Below, piece after piece: positions 7,013 to 16,629 of a stretch of DNA of 64,000 bases (positions are counted from its first letter, which is position 1; each line of letters starts with the position of its first letter). The notes under the pieces were generated by a model. That model searched no databases and had not been told where the DNA came from. It saw only the letters and a program-made list of their open reading frames with translations. This DNA comes from Rosenbergiella metrosideri (GTDB taxonomy: Bacteria > Pseudomonadota > Gammaproteobacteria > Enterobacterales > Enterobacteriaceae). The DNA is taken from assembly GCF_022602565.1 (NCBI RefSeq), contig NZ_JALBCV010000013.1, positions 1 through 64,000 of the forward strand, written 5' to 3'. The translations under genes and the position numbers were made by a program.

Positions 7013-7048
7013 CAAAAAAGCCCGCGAAGGCTTATGCCATGCGGGCTC
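7013..7048 (-). terminator. Terminator of ssrA
   Basis: AGCCCGC (7019-7025) and GCGGGCT (7041-7047) pair, and on the minus strand the stem is followed by six T. It lies about 45 bases beyond the tmRNA 3' end. Confidence 0.65.
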
Positions 7049-7093
7049 TTAGGACTTCATCGGATGACTCTGGTCATCACCGATGGAGAATTT

Positions 7094-7457
7094 TGGTGGA
7101 GCTGGCGGGAGTTGAACCCGCGTCCAGAATTACTACACCGTCGGCACTACATGCTTAGTCCAGTCTTTACATTCGCCAGTTAGCTGCGGATGGACACGCC
7201 ACTAACGAACTAGCCTGATTAAGTTTAATGCTTCAACCCCAGGCAGGGCATCCACACGATCTCTTTTGGGTTTGACCTCTCTTGATCCCCGTCCTAAGAG
7301 CGGAGGCTAGGGAGAGAGGGCTCTATGCAGGTTATTAAGCTGCTAGTGCGTAGTTTTCGTCGTTTGCGACTATTTTTTTGCGGCTTTTTACGAGGCCAAC
7401 CGCCCCTCGGCATGCTCCTAGGGCTTCGCGAATCCTGTCGAATCCAGAATCAGCCCC
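7094..7457 (-). ncRNA. ssrA: tmRNA (10Sa RNA)
   Basis: Transfer-messenger RNA that rescues stalled ribosomes together with SmpB and tags the incomplete protein for proteolysis. The RNA starts GGGGCTGATTCTGGATTCGA (from 7457) and ends with the T-arm GGTTCAACTCCCGCC and TCCACCA at 7094. The length is 364 nt, against 363 in E. coli. The tag frame at 7338-7367 reads ANDENYALAA and is followed by two TAA codons; with the alanine carried by the tmRNA itself this gives the standard enterobacterial tag AANDENYALAA. It lies directly downstream of smpB. Its 3' end faces the integrase remnant and is presumably the island attachment site, although no second copy of the 3' end is visible in this window. 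Confidence 0.95.
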
Positions 7458-7506
7458 AAGTACTGTTATACAGTGTAGCAGATAATTACGCTGCTGTACC
7501 AGTAAT

Positions 7507-7989
7507 TTAACGATTTGCGTTCTTCATGATACGTGCTTTATCTAACTGCCACTCACGATTTTTAATATCATCGCGTTTATCGTGTTCTTTCTTACCTTTC
7601 GCTACGCCGATTTTAAGCTTACACCATGCGTTCTTCCAATAAAGAGAAAGGGCAACAATGGTGTAGCCTTCGCGGTTCACGCGGCCATACAGTGAATCAA
7701 GTTCACGTTGCTTGAGTAGCAGCTTACGGTTACGTGTGGGGTCACATACCACGTGGGAAGAGGCGACCGTTAACGGCTGAAAGGTAGAACCGAACAGATA
7801 GGCTTCGCCGTCACGTAATAAGATATAGCTTTCGCTAATGTTTGCTTTGCCTGCACGCAGGGATTTGACTTCCCATCCCTGTAGTGAAAGCCCCGCTTCA
7901 AACTCTTCTTCAATGAAATATTCGTGGCGGGCACGTTTATTCATTGCAATGGTCGCGGAACCAGGTTTGTTTGATTTTTTCTTTGTCAT
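7507..7989 (-). CDS. smpB: SsrA-binding protein SmpB
   Basis: A 160-residue OB-fold protein that binds the tRNA-like domain of tmRNA and delivers it to stalled ribosomes. Conserved features are [18 protein letters not shown] at the start of the barrel, the GWEVKSLR strand, and a basic C-terminal tail ([15 protein letters not shown]) that enters the empty mRNA channel. The length matches the enterobacterial protein (160 residues). It lies just upstream of ssrA on the same strand, with a divergent ratA upstream. Confidence 0.96.
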   Translation of the reverse strand: MTKKKSNKPGSATIAMNKRARHEYFIEEEFEAGLSLQGWEVKSLRAGKANISESYILLRDGEAYLFGSTFQPLTVASSHVVCDPTRNRKLLLKQRELDSLYGRVNREGYTIVALSLYWKNAWCKLKIGVAKGKKEHDKRDDIKNREWQLDKARIMKNANR

Positions 7990-8150
7990 AGTATCCCTAT
8001 TCTACACCACTTTTTGAAGGCGTCGCTGACTTCCTAATGTAAGAAAGTTAAGTATTGGTGCTATTCTAGCACGCTGATTCCGATTAGACATTTCTGTTTA
8101 TTTGCTGAAACTGCTATGATCAAGGTGTTTTTTTCAGACCAGGAACTCTT

Positions 8151-8585
8151 ATGGCCCAGATCACTCGTTCAGCGTTGGTCCCTTTCAGCGCGGCTAAAAT
8201 GTATCAACTTGTCAACGATGTTGATAGCTATCCACAATTTCTCCCTGGCTGCACCGGTAGCAAAATTTTAGAGCAAACCGAGCAGCAGATGACCGCATCG
8301 GTCGATGTCTCCAAAGCGGGCATCAGTAAAACCTTTACGACACGTAATACCCTGACAGAAAATCAACGTATTGCGATGCAGCTGGTGGATGGTCCTTTCC
8401 GTAAACTCACTGGTGGATGGAGCTTTACGCCTCTCGGTGACGAGGCTTGTAAGGTAGAACTTAGCCTCGATTTCGAATTTTCGAATATGTTGGTGGAAAT
8501 GGCTTTCGGTCGCATTTTTAAAGAGTTAGCGAATAACATGGTGAAAGCTTTCAGCGAGCGAGCTCAAGAGGTTTATCGTGGCTGA
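8151..8585 (+). CDS. ratA: START/COQ10-type protein RatA
   Basis: A 144-residue START-domain protein related to mitochondrial Coq10. In E. coli it was described as a toxin that binds the 50S subunit and blocks 70S formation; a ubiquinone-related role has also been proposed. The N-terminus ([15 protein letters not shown], then [12 protein letters not shown]) is the family hallmark. The stop overlaps the GTG start of ratB by eight bases, so the two are translationally coupled. Divergent from smpB across a 161-base gap that must contain both promoters. Confidence 0.9.
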   Translation: MAQITRSALVPFSAAKMYQLVNDVDSYPQFLPGCTGSKILEQTEQQMTASVDVSKAGISKTFTTRNTLTENQRIAMQLVDGPFRKLTGGWSFTPLGDEACKVELSLDFEFSNMLVEMAFGRIFKELANNMVKAFSERAQEVYRG

Positions 8586-8871
8586 TATTCGTGTTGAGGT
8601 GGTTTACGCACTACCTGAAAAACAATATCTTCGACCGGTAAGCGTGCCAGAAGGCAGTACAATTGAAGAGGCGATTATTGCCTCGGGTCTATTAGAACTG
8701 CGTAAAGATATCCAATTAACGGAGAATAAAGTTGGCGTATACAGCCGTCCCGTTAAGCTTACTGATCAGGTGGAAGAGGGAGATAGAGTTGAAATTTATC
8801 GTCCACTCTTAGCGGATCCTAAAGAGATGCGTCGGCAACGAGCAGAACGTTCGGCCGCCAATAAAAAATAA
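8578..8871 (+). CDS. ratB: RnfH-family protein RatB
   Basis: A 97-residue ubiquitin-like beta-grasp protein (UPF0125/RnfH family), encoded immediately after ratA and starting at a GTG inside it. Recognisable segments are [31 protein letters not shown] and [20 protein letters not shown]. It was named as partner of RatA in E. coli, but no antitoxin activity is firmly established. The basic C-terminal tail is typical. It ends 40 bases from the convergent bamE gene. Confidence 0.9.
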   Translation: MADIRVEVVYALPEKQYLRPVSVPEGSTIEEAIIASGLLELRKDIQLTENKVGVYSRPVKLTDQVEEGDRVEIYRPLLADPKEMRRQRAERSAANKK

Positions 8872-8911
8872 GAATATCGCTACCCGAACCGTGATCGAGT
8901 AGCGAATTTAC

Positions 8912-9256
8912 TTATTTGGTTTTGGTTAATGCGGGCTTGTTGTCGACATTAGTCAGAATACCACTGCTGTTAAACGTCAGCGTCAGGGTTTGTTGAGTGA
9001 CTTTCTCATGCCCTGGCTCTTGGCGGAAAACGTAATACCACACATTGCTGCCAAAAGGATCGCTCATCATAGGCGTGCCGAGGGTGTAAGCAACCTGCTG
9101 CTGTGTCATACCAGTATGAATTTTACTGACATCGGTCGCGACCAAGTAATTCCCTTGGTTGATATCCGGGCGATAAACTACACGTTCCAACGTTGAGCAA
9201 CCGGCGGTGGTTAACAATAGCGCCGCGGTCGCAGCAGTCAGTATTTTACTGCGCAT
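8912..9256 (-). CDS. bamE: Outer-membrane assembly lipoprotein BamE
   Basis: Small lipoprotein of the BAM complex that inserts beta-barrel proteins into the outer membrane. The 114-residue product starts at ATG 9256 with a lipoprotein signal peptide ending LTTAGC, so Cys20 is the lipidated residue, and continues with the near-invariant [15 protein letters not shown]. Further conserved blocks are [20 protein letters not shown] and [12 protein letters not shown] longer frame upstream adds basic residues that would spoil the signal peptide, so it is not used. Convergent with ratB; recN lies upstream on the same strand. Confidence 0.95.
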   Translation of the reverse strand: MRSKILTAATAALLLTTAGCSTLERVVYRPDINQGNYLVATDVSKIHTGMTQQQVAYTLGTPMMSDPFGSNVWYYVFRQEPGHEKVTQQTLTLTFNSSGILTNVDNKPALTKTK

Positions 9257-9419
9257 GAATCGTTTCCTTTTTCTTGACCAGTTGCCCACAGGCATAACTT
9301 GCCATCACAATAAGTTCACCCTGATCGCAGGGAAGCTAGATGTCGATAATAATAGACCTTACGCCAGATGAAAACCTCTGGCGTAAGATATGACTGTTAT
9401 ACTAAGAAAAAGTGCCCGA

Positions 9420-11081
9420 TTAAGCCGCTAAAAGTTCTTTAGCGTTGGCTAAGGTGTTGCGGGTAACTTCACTGCCCCCTAGAAGGCGAGCTAATTCTTT
9501 CAAGCGAGCGGCTTTATCTAAATTCACCATGCGAGTCTCTGTCATCGCACCATCGGTGAGTTTACTAATGTAGAAATGACCGTGACCACATCCAGCGACC
9601 TGCGGTAAGTGAGTAACGCATAGCACTTGGGTCGACTCGCCTAATTTACGTAACATTTTGCCAACGATGGCAGCGGTTGGGCCACTAATCCCGACATCAA
9701 CCTCATCGAAAATCATGGCAGGCGTTTCCATTTTCTTAGCCGTAATGACCTGGACAGCTAAGGCAATACGTGAGAGTTCACCACCTGAAACAACCTTACC
9801 TAGGGGTTGAAGTGACTGACCCGGGTTTGCCGAGACGAGGAACTCGATACTGTCAGCACCCTCAGCGGTAAGTTTCTCTGGCGTGTGAGTAATCACGATA
9901 TCGAACTGACCATGCGGCATCGCGAGCTGCTGGATTGACTCGGTGATCAATCCTGCTAATTCGCTGGCGAAGTGCTGCCGTTGCGAAGAAAGTTGTTCAG
10001 CAACTTCCACTGCACGTTGATGGTAATGGGCGACTTCGGCAGTCAGTTGCTCGATATCTGACTCTACATTCTCTAACTGCGAATATTCATCCAACAATTG
10101 TTGATGCGTACTGTACAGTGTTTCGGGCGTGACATGGTGTTTGCGTGCGAGTGAAATATAACGAGATAGCCGCTGTTCTAAGCCTTGCAAACGATTAGGG
10201 TCTAAATCGATCGCCTCATGATAATGGCGTAGCTCATCGCTCATTTCGCTCAATAAAATAGCGGCGTTGTCCATCATGCCTTGCACGGGAGCTAAGCGAT
10301 CATCCAACGAAACCAGTTCTTGTAACAGTTGTTGAGATTGGTAAACAAGAGACTGTAAGGAGGCCTCTTCACTCTCAGAAACCAGATGGACAATTTGTTG
10401 GCTTAACGTAATACGTTGGCCACTGCTGGCAAGTTGTTTGTACTCTTCGTCGATTTGCTGATATTCGTCTTCAACCGGCGCAAACTTATTGAGTTCTTGT
10501 AATTGATAATCGAGCAATTCACGGCGTGCCGCGCGATCATTTTTTTGCTGCGTAAGAGCCGCAAGATGGCGACAGCTTTTATGCCAGTGATTATAAGCAT
10601 CACGCATTGCTTCAAGCAGCGAGGGATGGTGGCTGTATGCATCGAGCAGAGTGCGTTGATGATCGGCTTTTAGCAGGAGTTGATGAGCATGTTGGCCGTG
10701 GATTTGGATAAGTAATTGGCCCAGTTCACGCAGTTGCGAAAGTGGAACTGCAGTACCATTGATAAAGCCGCGAGAGCGGCCATCGGCACTGATCACTCGC
10801 CGCAATAAACATTCGCCTTGGTCATCAAGGTGATTATCAATTAACCACTGTTGGGCAGAGGGGGATTTTTTGAGCTGAAATCTGGCACAAATATCTGCAC
10901 GTTGCGCGCCTGGACGAACGGTGTCGGCGTCAGCACGGTTGCCTAAACATAATCCTAAGGCATCGATTGCGATAGACTTACCCGCACCGGTTTCGCCAGT
11001 GATGGCAGTCATACCCTGTTGGAAATCGATATCCAGTTCGCGAACAATAGCAAAATTACTGATAGTAAGTTGTGCCAGCAT
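9420..11081 (-). CDS. recN: DNA repair ATPase RecN
   Basis: SMC-like ATPase that acts early in RecA-dependent repair of double-strand breaks. The 553-residue protein begins at ATG 11081 ([13 protein letters not shown]) and matches E. coli in length. The Walker A motif [14 protein letters not shown] is near residue 30. A long central coiled coil rich in Gln/Leu/Glu spans about 150-390. The ABC signature is [10 protein letters not shown], and Walker B is [12 protein letters not shown]. The frame extends 57 codons further, but that part overlaps the operator and lacks homology. Two LexA boxes just upstream predict strong SOS induction, as in E. coli. Confidence 0.96.
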   Translation of the reverse strand: MLAQLTISNFAIVRELDIDFQQGMTAITGETGAGKSIAIDALGLCLGNRADADTVRPGAQRADICARFQLKKSPSAQQWLIDNHLDDQGECLLRRVISADGRSRGFINGTAVPLSQLRELGQLLIQIHGQHAHQLLLKADHQRTLLDAYSHHPSLLEAMRDAYNHWHKSCRHLAALTQQKNDRAARRELLDYQLQELNKFAPVEDEYQQIDEEYKQLASSGQRITLSQQIVHLVSESEEASLQSLVYQSQQLLQELVSLDDRLAPVQGMMDNAAILLSEMSDELRHYHEAIDLDPNRLQGLEQRLSRYISLARKHHVTPETLYSTHQQLLDEYSQLENVESDIEQLTAEVAHYHQRAVEVAEQLSSQRQHFASELAGLITESIQQLAMPHGQFDIVITHTPEKLTAEGADSIEFLVSANPGQSLQPLGKVVSGGELSRIALAVQVITAKKMETPAMIFDEVDVGISGPTAAIVGKMLRKLGESTQVLCVTHLPQVAGCGHGHFYISKLTDGAMTETRMVNLDKAARLKELARLLGGSEVTRNTLANAKELLAA

Positions 11082-11089
11082 ATAATCAC

Positions 11090-11123
11090 CTGTATGGAAA
11101 AACATGACTGTTTTTTTATACAG
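11090..11123 (-). promoter_or_regulatory. Two LexA (SOS) boxes of recN
   Basis: Box 1 at 11108-11123 is CTGT-N8-ACAG, a perfect match to the LexA consensus. Box 2 at 11090-11105 is CTGT-N8-ACAT, one mismatch. They lie 9-43 bases before the recN start, the same tandem layout as in E. coli. Confidence 0.85.
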
Positions 11124-11166
11124 TATAAGCATCTTTTTTACTGAGTAAAGACCCGCAGAGAGATTT

Positions 11167-12045
11167 TCAGAATAATTTTTCTGACCACCCCAACTTCCCA
11201 GTAAGCGTGGTGAAATAGTTATAATCTTTTGGGTGAAGTAGGAATAATTCATCGGGACTACGACGAATAATCACTTCTTCACCTTCTTGAACCGGTAGGG
11301 CAAGCTGGCTATCACAACTCACCTCCAACTCGCTGCGTAAACTGGCAAACCTCAAGCTTATAGTACTACGACTATCGATGACCAAGGGACGGGCAGAGAG
11401 GGTGTGAGGAAACATCGGCACAATAGCAATCGCTTCTAAAGATGGCATAAGAATTGGGCCGCCAGCTGAGAGCGAATAGGCGGTTGAGCCTGTCGTCGTC
11501 GAGATAATCAGGCCATCGGAACGCTGCGAAAAGGCAAATTGATTATCGATGTACACTTCAAACTCGATCATATGAGCGACCTTACCGGGATGTAAGACGA
11601 TCTCATTTAACGCAGCAGCGACTCGCGGCTGAGGTTGGCTACCGCGTACTGAGGCTTCCAGTAACGCCCGAGAGTCAGTGATGTACTCTCCTGCTAGCAC
11701 TTTACTCAGTTCTTCAATCGCATTATCCGGATTTAGGTCGGTGAGAAAGCCTAGGTTACCCCGGTTAATCCCTATCACTTTTATATCGTAACGGGCTAAG
11801 ACACGCGCGGCACCTAGCATATTGCCATCGCCTCCGATCACCACGGCGAGATCCGCGCTTTGGCCGATTTGGGAGAGGGTAGCTGTATGCACATTGGGTA
11901 ATTGCATCTCTCGAGCAATCTGCTCCTCGACGATGACCTCGTACCCTTGTTCACTCAGCCAACAACATAATTGTTCATGCGTAGACAGTGCGCTCAGATT
12001 CCGCGGGTGGCCAACAATTCCGATACAATTAAACAACTTATTCAT
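11167..12045 (-). CDS. nadK: NAD kinase
   Basis: Phosphorylates NAD to NADP with ATP; it is essential and sits at a key point for redox and biosynthetic cofactor supply. The 292-residue protein has the [11 protein letters not shown] motif near residues 72-82, the [10 protein letters not shown] motif, and the [16 protein letters not shown] segment that binds the second nucleotide. Length equals E. coli NadK. Divergent from grpE and located upstream of recN, as in other enterobacteria. The ATG follows GGAAGCCTTACCTA. Confidence 0.95.
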   Translation of the reverse strand: MNKLFNCIGIVGHPRNLSALSTHEQLCCWLSEQGYEVIVEEQIAREMQLPNVHTATLSQIGQSADLAVVIGGDGNMLGAARVLARYDIKVIGINRGNLGFLTDLNPDNAIEELSKVLAGEYITDSRALLEASVRGSQPQPRVAAALNEIVLHPGKVAHMIEFEVYIDNQFAFSQRSDGLIISTTTGSTAYSLSAGGPILMPSLEAIAIVPMFPHTLSARPLVIDSRSTISLRFASLRSELEVSCDSQLALPVQEGEEVIIRRSPDELFLLHPKDYNYFTTLTGKLGWSEKLF

Positions 12046-12095
12046 TAGGTAAGGCTTCCTCTTTACGCAAAACTCTCGACAATCGATGAGAGTCC

Positions 12096-12124
12096 CTTGA
12101 ATCCCAGAATTTCATCCCCATAAT
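12096..12124 (+). promoter_or_regulatory. Sigma-32 heat-shock promoter of grpE
   Basis: CTTGAA (12096-12101), a 14-base spacer and CCCCATAAT (12116-12124) match the RpoH consensus CTTGAA-N13-15-CCCCATNT. The grpE ATG lies 40 bases downstream. Confidence 0.85.
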
Positions 12125-12164
12125 AGCCTTATTGCCGAGATGACTATGAAATGCGGAGATTTTC

Positions 12165-12743
12165 ATGAGTAGTAAAGAACAGAATACCCCGAATCAACAA
12201 GATCCTGAAGTGTTGAATGCCGAGCAAGCTGAGCAGCAAAATCAACAGGATGCATCAGAAAGCATCGATCCTCGCGACGAGCGTATTGCTGAGTTAGAAA
12301 AAGCGCTAGCGGAATCACAAGGCGGCGTGCGTGAAGCACAAGTTCGTGCGCAGGCTGAAATCGAGAATATTCGTCGACGCACTGAAATTGATATCGAGAA
12401 AGCGCACAAATTTGCGTTGGAAAAATTTGCTAATGAATTATTACCGGTCATCGATAGCTTAGAGCGCGCGTTAGAAGTGTCTAATAAAGAGAATCCAGAA
12501 CTGGCTTCGATGGTAGAAGGGATTGAGCTGACGCTTAAATCTCTGTTAGACGCGGTACGTAAGTTTGGCGTGGAAGTTGTGGGTGATACCCATGTTCCTT
12601 TTAACCCAGATGTACACCAAGCGATGTCGATGATCGAATCGGCTGACGTTGCCCCGAACCATGTCATTATGGTGATGCAGCGTGGTTACACTTTAAACGG
12701 TCGTTTATTACGTCCAGCCATGGTTGCCGTCTCTAAAGCGTAA
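12165..12743 (+). CDS. grpE: Nucleotide exchange factor GrpE
   Basis: Co-chaperone that releases ADP from DnaK; essential in the heat-shock response. The 192-residue protein shows the acidic, Gln-rich N-terminus, a long coiled coil (about 40-90, including [22 protein letters not shown]), and the C-terminal beta-domain ending [23 protein letters not shown] canonical sigma-32 promoter lies upstream and a strong terminator downstream. Divergent from nadK. The next gene, ung, is not its neighbour in E. coli. Confidence 0.96.
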   Translation: MSSKEQNTPNQQDPEVLNAEQAEQQNQQDASESIDPRDERIAELEKALAESQGGVREAQVRAQAEIENIRRRTEIDIEKAHKFALEKFANELLPVIDSLERALEVSNKENPELASMVEGIELTLKSLLDAVRKFGVEVVGDTHVPFNPDVHQAMSMIESADVAPNHVIMVMQRGYTLNGRLLRPAMVAVSKA

Positions 12744-12760
12744 TGTTGGAAAAGATTAGA

Positions 12761-12787
12761 AAAGCTGCCCTAGGCAGCTTTTTTTTT
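12761..12787 (+). terminator. Terminator of grpE
   Basis: AAGCTGCC and GGCAGCTT form an 8-bp stem with a 3-base loop, followed by a run of T. Confidence 0.85.
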
Positions 12788-12791
12788 GCTA

Positions 12792-13460
12792 TTACACTGA
12801 CCAATCGATCTCTGCCAAACCTTGTGTAGCGAGGATAGCGTTGGTTTTAGAGAAATGCTGACAACCTAGGAATCCGCGGTGTGCGGAGAGCGGAGAAGGG
12901 TGCGGCGCTTTTAAAACATGGTGACGTGTCGAGTCGATAATTTGCCCTTTTTTCTGAGCATGCGCGCCCCAAAGTAGAAACACCACACCATCATGATGCT
13001 GATTAATCATATTAATTACATGAGAGGTGAAGGTCTCCCAGCCAAGTCCTGCATGGGAATGGGCTTGACCCGCCCTGACCGTGAGCACAGTATTGAGTAG
13101 CAAGACTCCCTGTGAGGCCCACGATGCAAGATAGCCATGATTGGGACGGGTAAATCCAGGGATATCGGTCACCAGCTCTTTATAGATATTCACGAGCGAG
13201 GGCGGTGGGGCAATGCCAGGTTGCACCGAAAACGCCAAGCCATGTGCCTGGTTCGGACCGTGGTAAGGATCTTGCCCTAAAATTACCACGCGAATATCGG
13301 CAAAATTGGTCAATTTAAATGCGCTGAAGACTTCAGCTGCGGGAGGATAAATCACTCTTCCCTCGCTCCGTTCTTGCTGCACCTGTTGCAAGGTATCGGT
13401 GAAATAAGATTTTTGTTTTTCATCGCCCAGCACATCGTGCCAAGTCAGGGTTGTTTTCAT
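12792..13460 (-). CDS. ung: Uracil-DNA glycosylase
   Basis: Removes uracil from DNA, opening base-excision repair. Family 1 motifs are all present: [13 protein letters not shown] with the catalytic Asp, the uracil-binding [10 protein letters not shown] stretch, and the [11 protein letters not shown] loop with the catalytic His. About 222 residues. The ATG at 13460 follows GGAG at good distance; a GTG codon just before it is not needed. It ends 5 bases from the grpE terminator and is convergent with grpE. Confidence 0.95.
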   Translation of the reverse strand: MKTTLTWHDVLGDEKQKSYFTDTLQQVQQERSEGRVIYPPAAEVFSAFKLTNFADIRVVILGQDPYHGPNQAHGLAFSVQPGIAPPPSLVNIYKELVTDIPGFTRPNHGYLASWASQGVLLLNTVLTVRAGQAHSHAGLGWETFTSHVINMINQHHDGVVFLLWGAHAQKKGQIIDSTRHHVLKAPHPSPLSAHRGFLGCQHFSKTNAILATQGLAEIDWSV

Positions 13461-13482
13461 CACTGACTCCTGTCATCGGATA

Positions 13483-13509
13483 TAAAAAAAAGAGGCGCGA
13501 TGCGCCTCT
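13483..13509 (-). terminator. Terminator of srmB
   Basis: AGAGGCGC (13491-13498) and GCGCCTCT (13502-13509) pair, and on the minus strand the stem is followed by seven or eight T. It separates srmB from ung. Confidence 0.8.
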
Positions 13510-13514
13510 GCTTT

Positions 13515-14867
13515 CTACTCGCTACGTCCTGACGTCTCTTTCACGTCCTGAACGGCGACTTTCTCGGAAGGTTTACGGCGCTTACCAACGTTTTTCGCAT
13601 CACGATGACGGTTTTTAACGCGAGGTTTATTATCGTCTTTTAACGCGTCACGTTTTTGTTTGCGGCGTTCCATCTCTTTCTTCGAGGCTTTCTTAGGCCC
13701 TTTATCCGATGGTGCGCGCGTAGTAGGGCGGAGCTCGTCGATGGTTCGTGCTTTCAGTGGCTCGTTAATGTAGCGGCTGATTTTGAGTAACAGTGCGTTG
13801 TCGTGTGCTTCGACAAGGGATAATGCTGTTCCTTTACGTCCTGCGCGTCCCGTCCGACCAATACGGTGCAGATAGACATCAGCGGTGCGTGGCATATCGA
13901 AGTTAAAGACATGGCTGACGTCATCAACGTCGATACCACGGGCGGCAATATCGGTCGCCACGAGAACGTTTACAGTACCTTCTGCGAGACGCTTAATAGC
14001 TTCGTTGCGTTTGATCTGTACCATTTCGCCTTCAAGATAGGTACAGCGAATACCGGCTTCACGTAACCATGCTGCCACTTCATGCACACGATCTCTTTTC
14101 CTAATAAAGACTACAGAGCGGGTGACATCTTCTTGTTTGAGTAGATGAATTAATAATTTACGCTTGTGCTCTAAATCATCGGCACGGTAGTACCATTGAA
14201 GAATTTTTTTACGTTCGCGGCGGCTTGGATCGGCATCTAAGGTGACCGGTTCGTTTAAAATGCGCTGTGCGAAATCTTCGATGTCATCGCCCTCTAGGGT
14301 TGCAGAGAACAGCATGGTCTGCTTGCGCCAGCGAGTCTCAGCGGCGATAGTTTCAATATCGTTAGCAAACCCCATATCCAGCATACGGTCTGCTTCATCA
14401 AGGATTAGCGTTTCGACTGCGCGGCAGTCAAAGTTCTCTTCTTTGATATATTGTAAAAGACGGCCAGTGGTCGCGACGACGACATCTTGGTTGGTACTGA
14501 ACACTTCAGCGTGGTTCATATACGCGACGCCACCAGTGATGGTAGAGATATCTAAATGCGTGTGCTTTGCTAATTCTTTGGCTTGATCCGCAACCTGCAT
14601 CGCCAATTCACGCGTAGGAGTCAGGATCAGGATACGCGGAGGCCCTGACTTTTTACGCGGGAAATCGAGTAAATGTTGTAAGGCAGGCAATAAGTAAGCC
14701 GCAGTTTTTCCAGTGCCGGTAGGGGCTGAACCAAGGATGTCACGGCCTTCAAGGGCGGGTGGGATCGCAGCTGCTTGGATAGCCGTCGGGCGCTGGTAAT
14801 TTTTATCCTGTAGGGCTTCTAGCAGGCTTTCATCAAGTTCTAATTCGGAAAATGTGGTTACAGTCAT
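13515..14867 (-). CDS. srmB: DEAD-box RNA helicase SrmB
   Basis: ATP-dependent RNA helicase that assists early 50S ribosomal subunit assembly. The motifs in order are the Q motif region (RPTAIQAAAIPPAL), Walker A APTGTGKT near residue 50, PTRELA, DEAD in LILDEADRML, SAT, and HRIGRTGRAGRKG. The C-terminal 70 residues are Lys/Arg-rich, as expected for RNA binding. The length is 450 residues, against 444 in E. coli. In E. coli grcA lies between ung and srmB; here only a terminator does. Divergent from trmN6. Confidence 0.95.
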   Translation of the reverse strand: MTVTTFSELELDESLLEALQDKNYQRPTAIQAAAIPPALEGRDILGSAPTGTGKTAAYLLPALQHLLDFPRKKSGPPRILILTPTRELAMQVADQAKELAKHTHLDISTITGGVAYMNHAEVFSTNQDVVVATTGRLLQYIKEENFDCRAVETLILDEADRMLDMGFANDIETIAAETRWRKQTMLFSATLEGDDIEDFAQRILNEPVTLDADPSRRERKKILQWYYRADDLEHKRKLLIHLLKQEDVTRSVVFIRKRDRVHEVAAWLREAGIRCTYLEGEMVQIKRNEAIKRLAEGTVNVLVATDIAARGIDVDDVSHVFNFDMPRTADVYLHRIGRTGRAGRKGTALSLVEAHDNALLLKISRYINEPLKARTIDELRPTTRAPSDKGPKKASKKEMERRKQKRDALKDDNKPRVKNRHRDAKNVGKRRKPSEKVAVQDVKETSGRSE

Positions 14868-15031
14868 GTTCTACCTCTGGTTGGGGCGCCGATTATAGAC
14901 ATTTCACCGCAATTGTTCACCTTTTCCTGCCGATTAATTCTGCGTCATACAGGTAAAAGGGCGTGAATACTGATAAAGTTCGCGCAAAAAGGGTGACCAT
15001 TTGGCGAAATAGAGACGTTTTGGAGACCGAT

Positions 15032-15781
15032 ATGACAGCCAGCATAGCATCGCCACCGCGCCGTGGGGGCTTTACCTTCAAACAATTTTTCGTAGGGCAT
15101 GATCGATGTGGCATGAAAGTGAGTACGGATGGCGTATTATTGGGGGCTTGGGCGCCACTTCCTACCACACGCCGCGTATTGGATATCGGTACTGGCAGTG
15201 GATTACTGTCCTTGATGGTGGCGCAGCGGTTAGCGGCCAAGGTTGCCCCCTTTGAGATTGATGCGATTGATATCGATCTCGCTGCAGTCCGACAGGCTGA
15301 GGAGAATTGTAAGCAGTCTCCTTGGCAAGGGCATCTCAATGTCTGGCAACAGGATTTACTGACTTGGGATACCTCATCTCGACAATCTTATGGGCTGGTG
15401 ATCTGCAATCCGCCCTATTTCCAACATGGGGCGGCCTATCGAGACGTTCAGCGAGAGAAAGCCCGGGATAGTCGTACGTTGGACCATCGTTCATTATTAC
15501 AGAAAGTCGCGGAACTGCTTACCGATGAGGGTTTTTTTTCGGTGGTGTTACCCACTCAAGAAGCCGAGCACTTTGCTGAGTATGCGCGCACGACCGGGTG
15601 GTTTTTATATCGCCAGTGCGATATCTGTGAGCGGGCAGAGAGTTCAGCAAAACGTCGTTTAATGACTTGGCAGCGTTGCCCAACAGAGTGTAGCGTAGAG
15701 TGTTTGGTGATCCGCGCTGAGCATGGGCAGTACAGCACTGATTTTCAATGCTTAACAGAAGAATTTTACTTAGCATTCTAG
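15032..15781 (+). CDS. trmN6: tRNA1(Val) (adenine-N6)-methyltransferase
   Basis: Methylates A37 of tRNA-Val using S-adenosylmethionine (YfiC family). Seen in the sequence are the N-terminal GFTFKQFFVGHDRCGMKVSTDG, the SAM-binding motif LDIGTGSGLLSLM, and the NPPYF catalytic motif of N6-adenine methylases. The ATG at 15032 is preceded by GGAG and gives 249 residues, close to the family's 245; the frame is open further upstream but lacks homology there. In E. coli nadB follows, between this gene and rpoE, but here no gene lies between 15782 and the rpoE start. Confidence 0.9.
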   Translation: MTASIASPPRRGGFTFKQFFVGHDRCGMKVSTDGVLLGAWAPLPTTRRVLDIGTGSGLLSLMVAQRLAAKVAPFEIDAIDIDLAAVRQAEENCKQSPWQGHLNVWQQDLLTWDTSSRQSYGLVICNPPYFQHGAAYRDVQREKARDSRTLDHRSLLQKVAELLTDEGFFSVVLPTQEAEHFAEYARTTGWFLYRQCDICERAESSAKRRLMTWQRCPTECSVECLVIRAEHGQYSTDFQCLTEEFYLAF

Positions 15782-15910
15782 TCCATCAACTATACTGATA
15801 AAAATATGAAACTTCATGGTTAATCGGGTAAATTGGCCTGCAGATAACGCGATTGTTATTAGGATTAACCCATTGCTAAAACTTTAAATAGTAATTTACC
15901 TAAAATTCAG

Positions 15911-15938
15911 TGAACTTTTGGTCATTATTCAGTTCCAA
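15911..15938 (+). promoter_or_regulatory. Sigma-E autoregulatory promoter of rpoE
   Basis: TGAACTT (15911-15917), a 16-base spacer and TCCAA (15934-15938) match the RpoE consensus GGAACTT-N16-TCNAA. It lies about 80 bases upstream of the rpoE start, as expected for the autoregulated rpoE promoter. Confidence 0.65.
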
Positions 15939-16016
15939 CTTTGGGCTCGCCAATGGCAGTAACGTTATGGCACTGGGTGGTTTTACATTGAATATTTTAT
16001 GAGGACAGAGCCTCAG

Positions 16017-16592
16017 ATGAGCGAGCAGTTAACGGATCAAGTTCTGGTGGAACGGGTCCAAAAAGGCGATCAGAAATCGTTTAATTTACTGGTGCTACGC
16101 TATCAGCATAAAGTGGCCAGTTTAGTGACGCGCTATGTTCCGCCAGGGGACGTACCAGATGTTACGCAAGAGTCATTTATAAAGGCTTATCGAGCTATAG
16201 AGTCTTTTCGTGGTGAGAGCGCCTTCTATACTTGGCTTTACCGAATCGCGGTGAACACGGCTAAAAATTATTTAGTGGCACAAGGTCGCCGTCCGCCTTC
16301 CAGCGATGTCGATGCGAGCGATGCCGAAAACTTTGAAGCAGCGAGTGCTTTAAAAGAAATTTCGAACCCTGAGAACTTAATGTTGTCAGACGAACTGAAG
16401 CAGATAGTTTTTAGGACAATTGAAACTCTTCCTGAAGATTTACGGATGGCGATCACGCTCCGTGAATTAGACGGGTTGAGTTACGAGGAAATCGCTGAAA
16501 TCATGGAGTGCCCTGTTGGCACTGTTCGTTCACGCATTTTCCGTGCACGAGAAGCGATTGATAATAAAGTTCAACCACTGCTGCAGCGCTAA
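16017..16592 (+). CDS. rpoE: RNA polymerase sigma-E factor
   Basis: ECF sigma factor that directs transcription in response to misfolded outer-membrane proteins. The 191-residue protein starts MSEQLTDQVLVERVQKGD and ends with the region 4.2 helix-turn-helix (LSYEEIAEIMECPVGTVRSRIFRAREAI). Region 2 contains the DVPDVTQESFIKAYRAIESF segment. An in-frame ATG six codons upstream (15999) is less likely, given the conserved start of E. coli RpoE. It heads the rpoE-rseA-rseB-rseC operon; its anti-sigma factor follows. Confidence 0.96.
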   Translation: MSEQLTDQVLVERVQKGDQKSFNLLVLRYQHKVASLVTRYVPPGDVPDVTQESFIKAYRAIESFRGESAFYTWLYRIAVNTAKNYLVAQGRRPPSSDVDASDAENFEAASALKEISNPENLMLSDELKQIVFRTIETLPEDLRMAITLRELDGLSYEEIAEIMECPVGTVRSRIFRAREAIDNKVQPLLQR

Positions 16593-16629
16593 TCGCGTAG
16601 CAGAGTGACTACCTAAAGGGTATTAAGGT

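Noticed and set aside
1-7093. Second copy of the ssrA 3' end as the other attachment site
   Set aside because: I looked for GGTTCAACTCCCGCC-like sequence in the left region and found none; the other end of the island, if present, lies outside the window.
7325-7510. Plus-strand frame of 61 codons
   Set aside because: It lies wholly or mostly in the antisense of tmRNA.
11082-11252. 57-codon N-terminal extension of recN
   Set aside because: It covers the LexA boxes and runs into the nadK 3' end; the conserved protein starts at ATG 11081.
15910-16002. rseD-like leader peptide upstream of rpoE
   Set aside because: A 30-codon frame from GTG exists and ends by overlapping the upstream ATG, but it would start inside the sigma-E promoter, and I could not match it to E. 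coli RseD.
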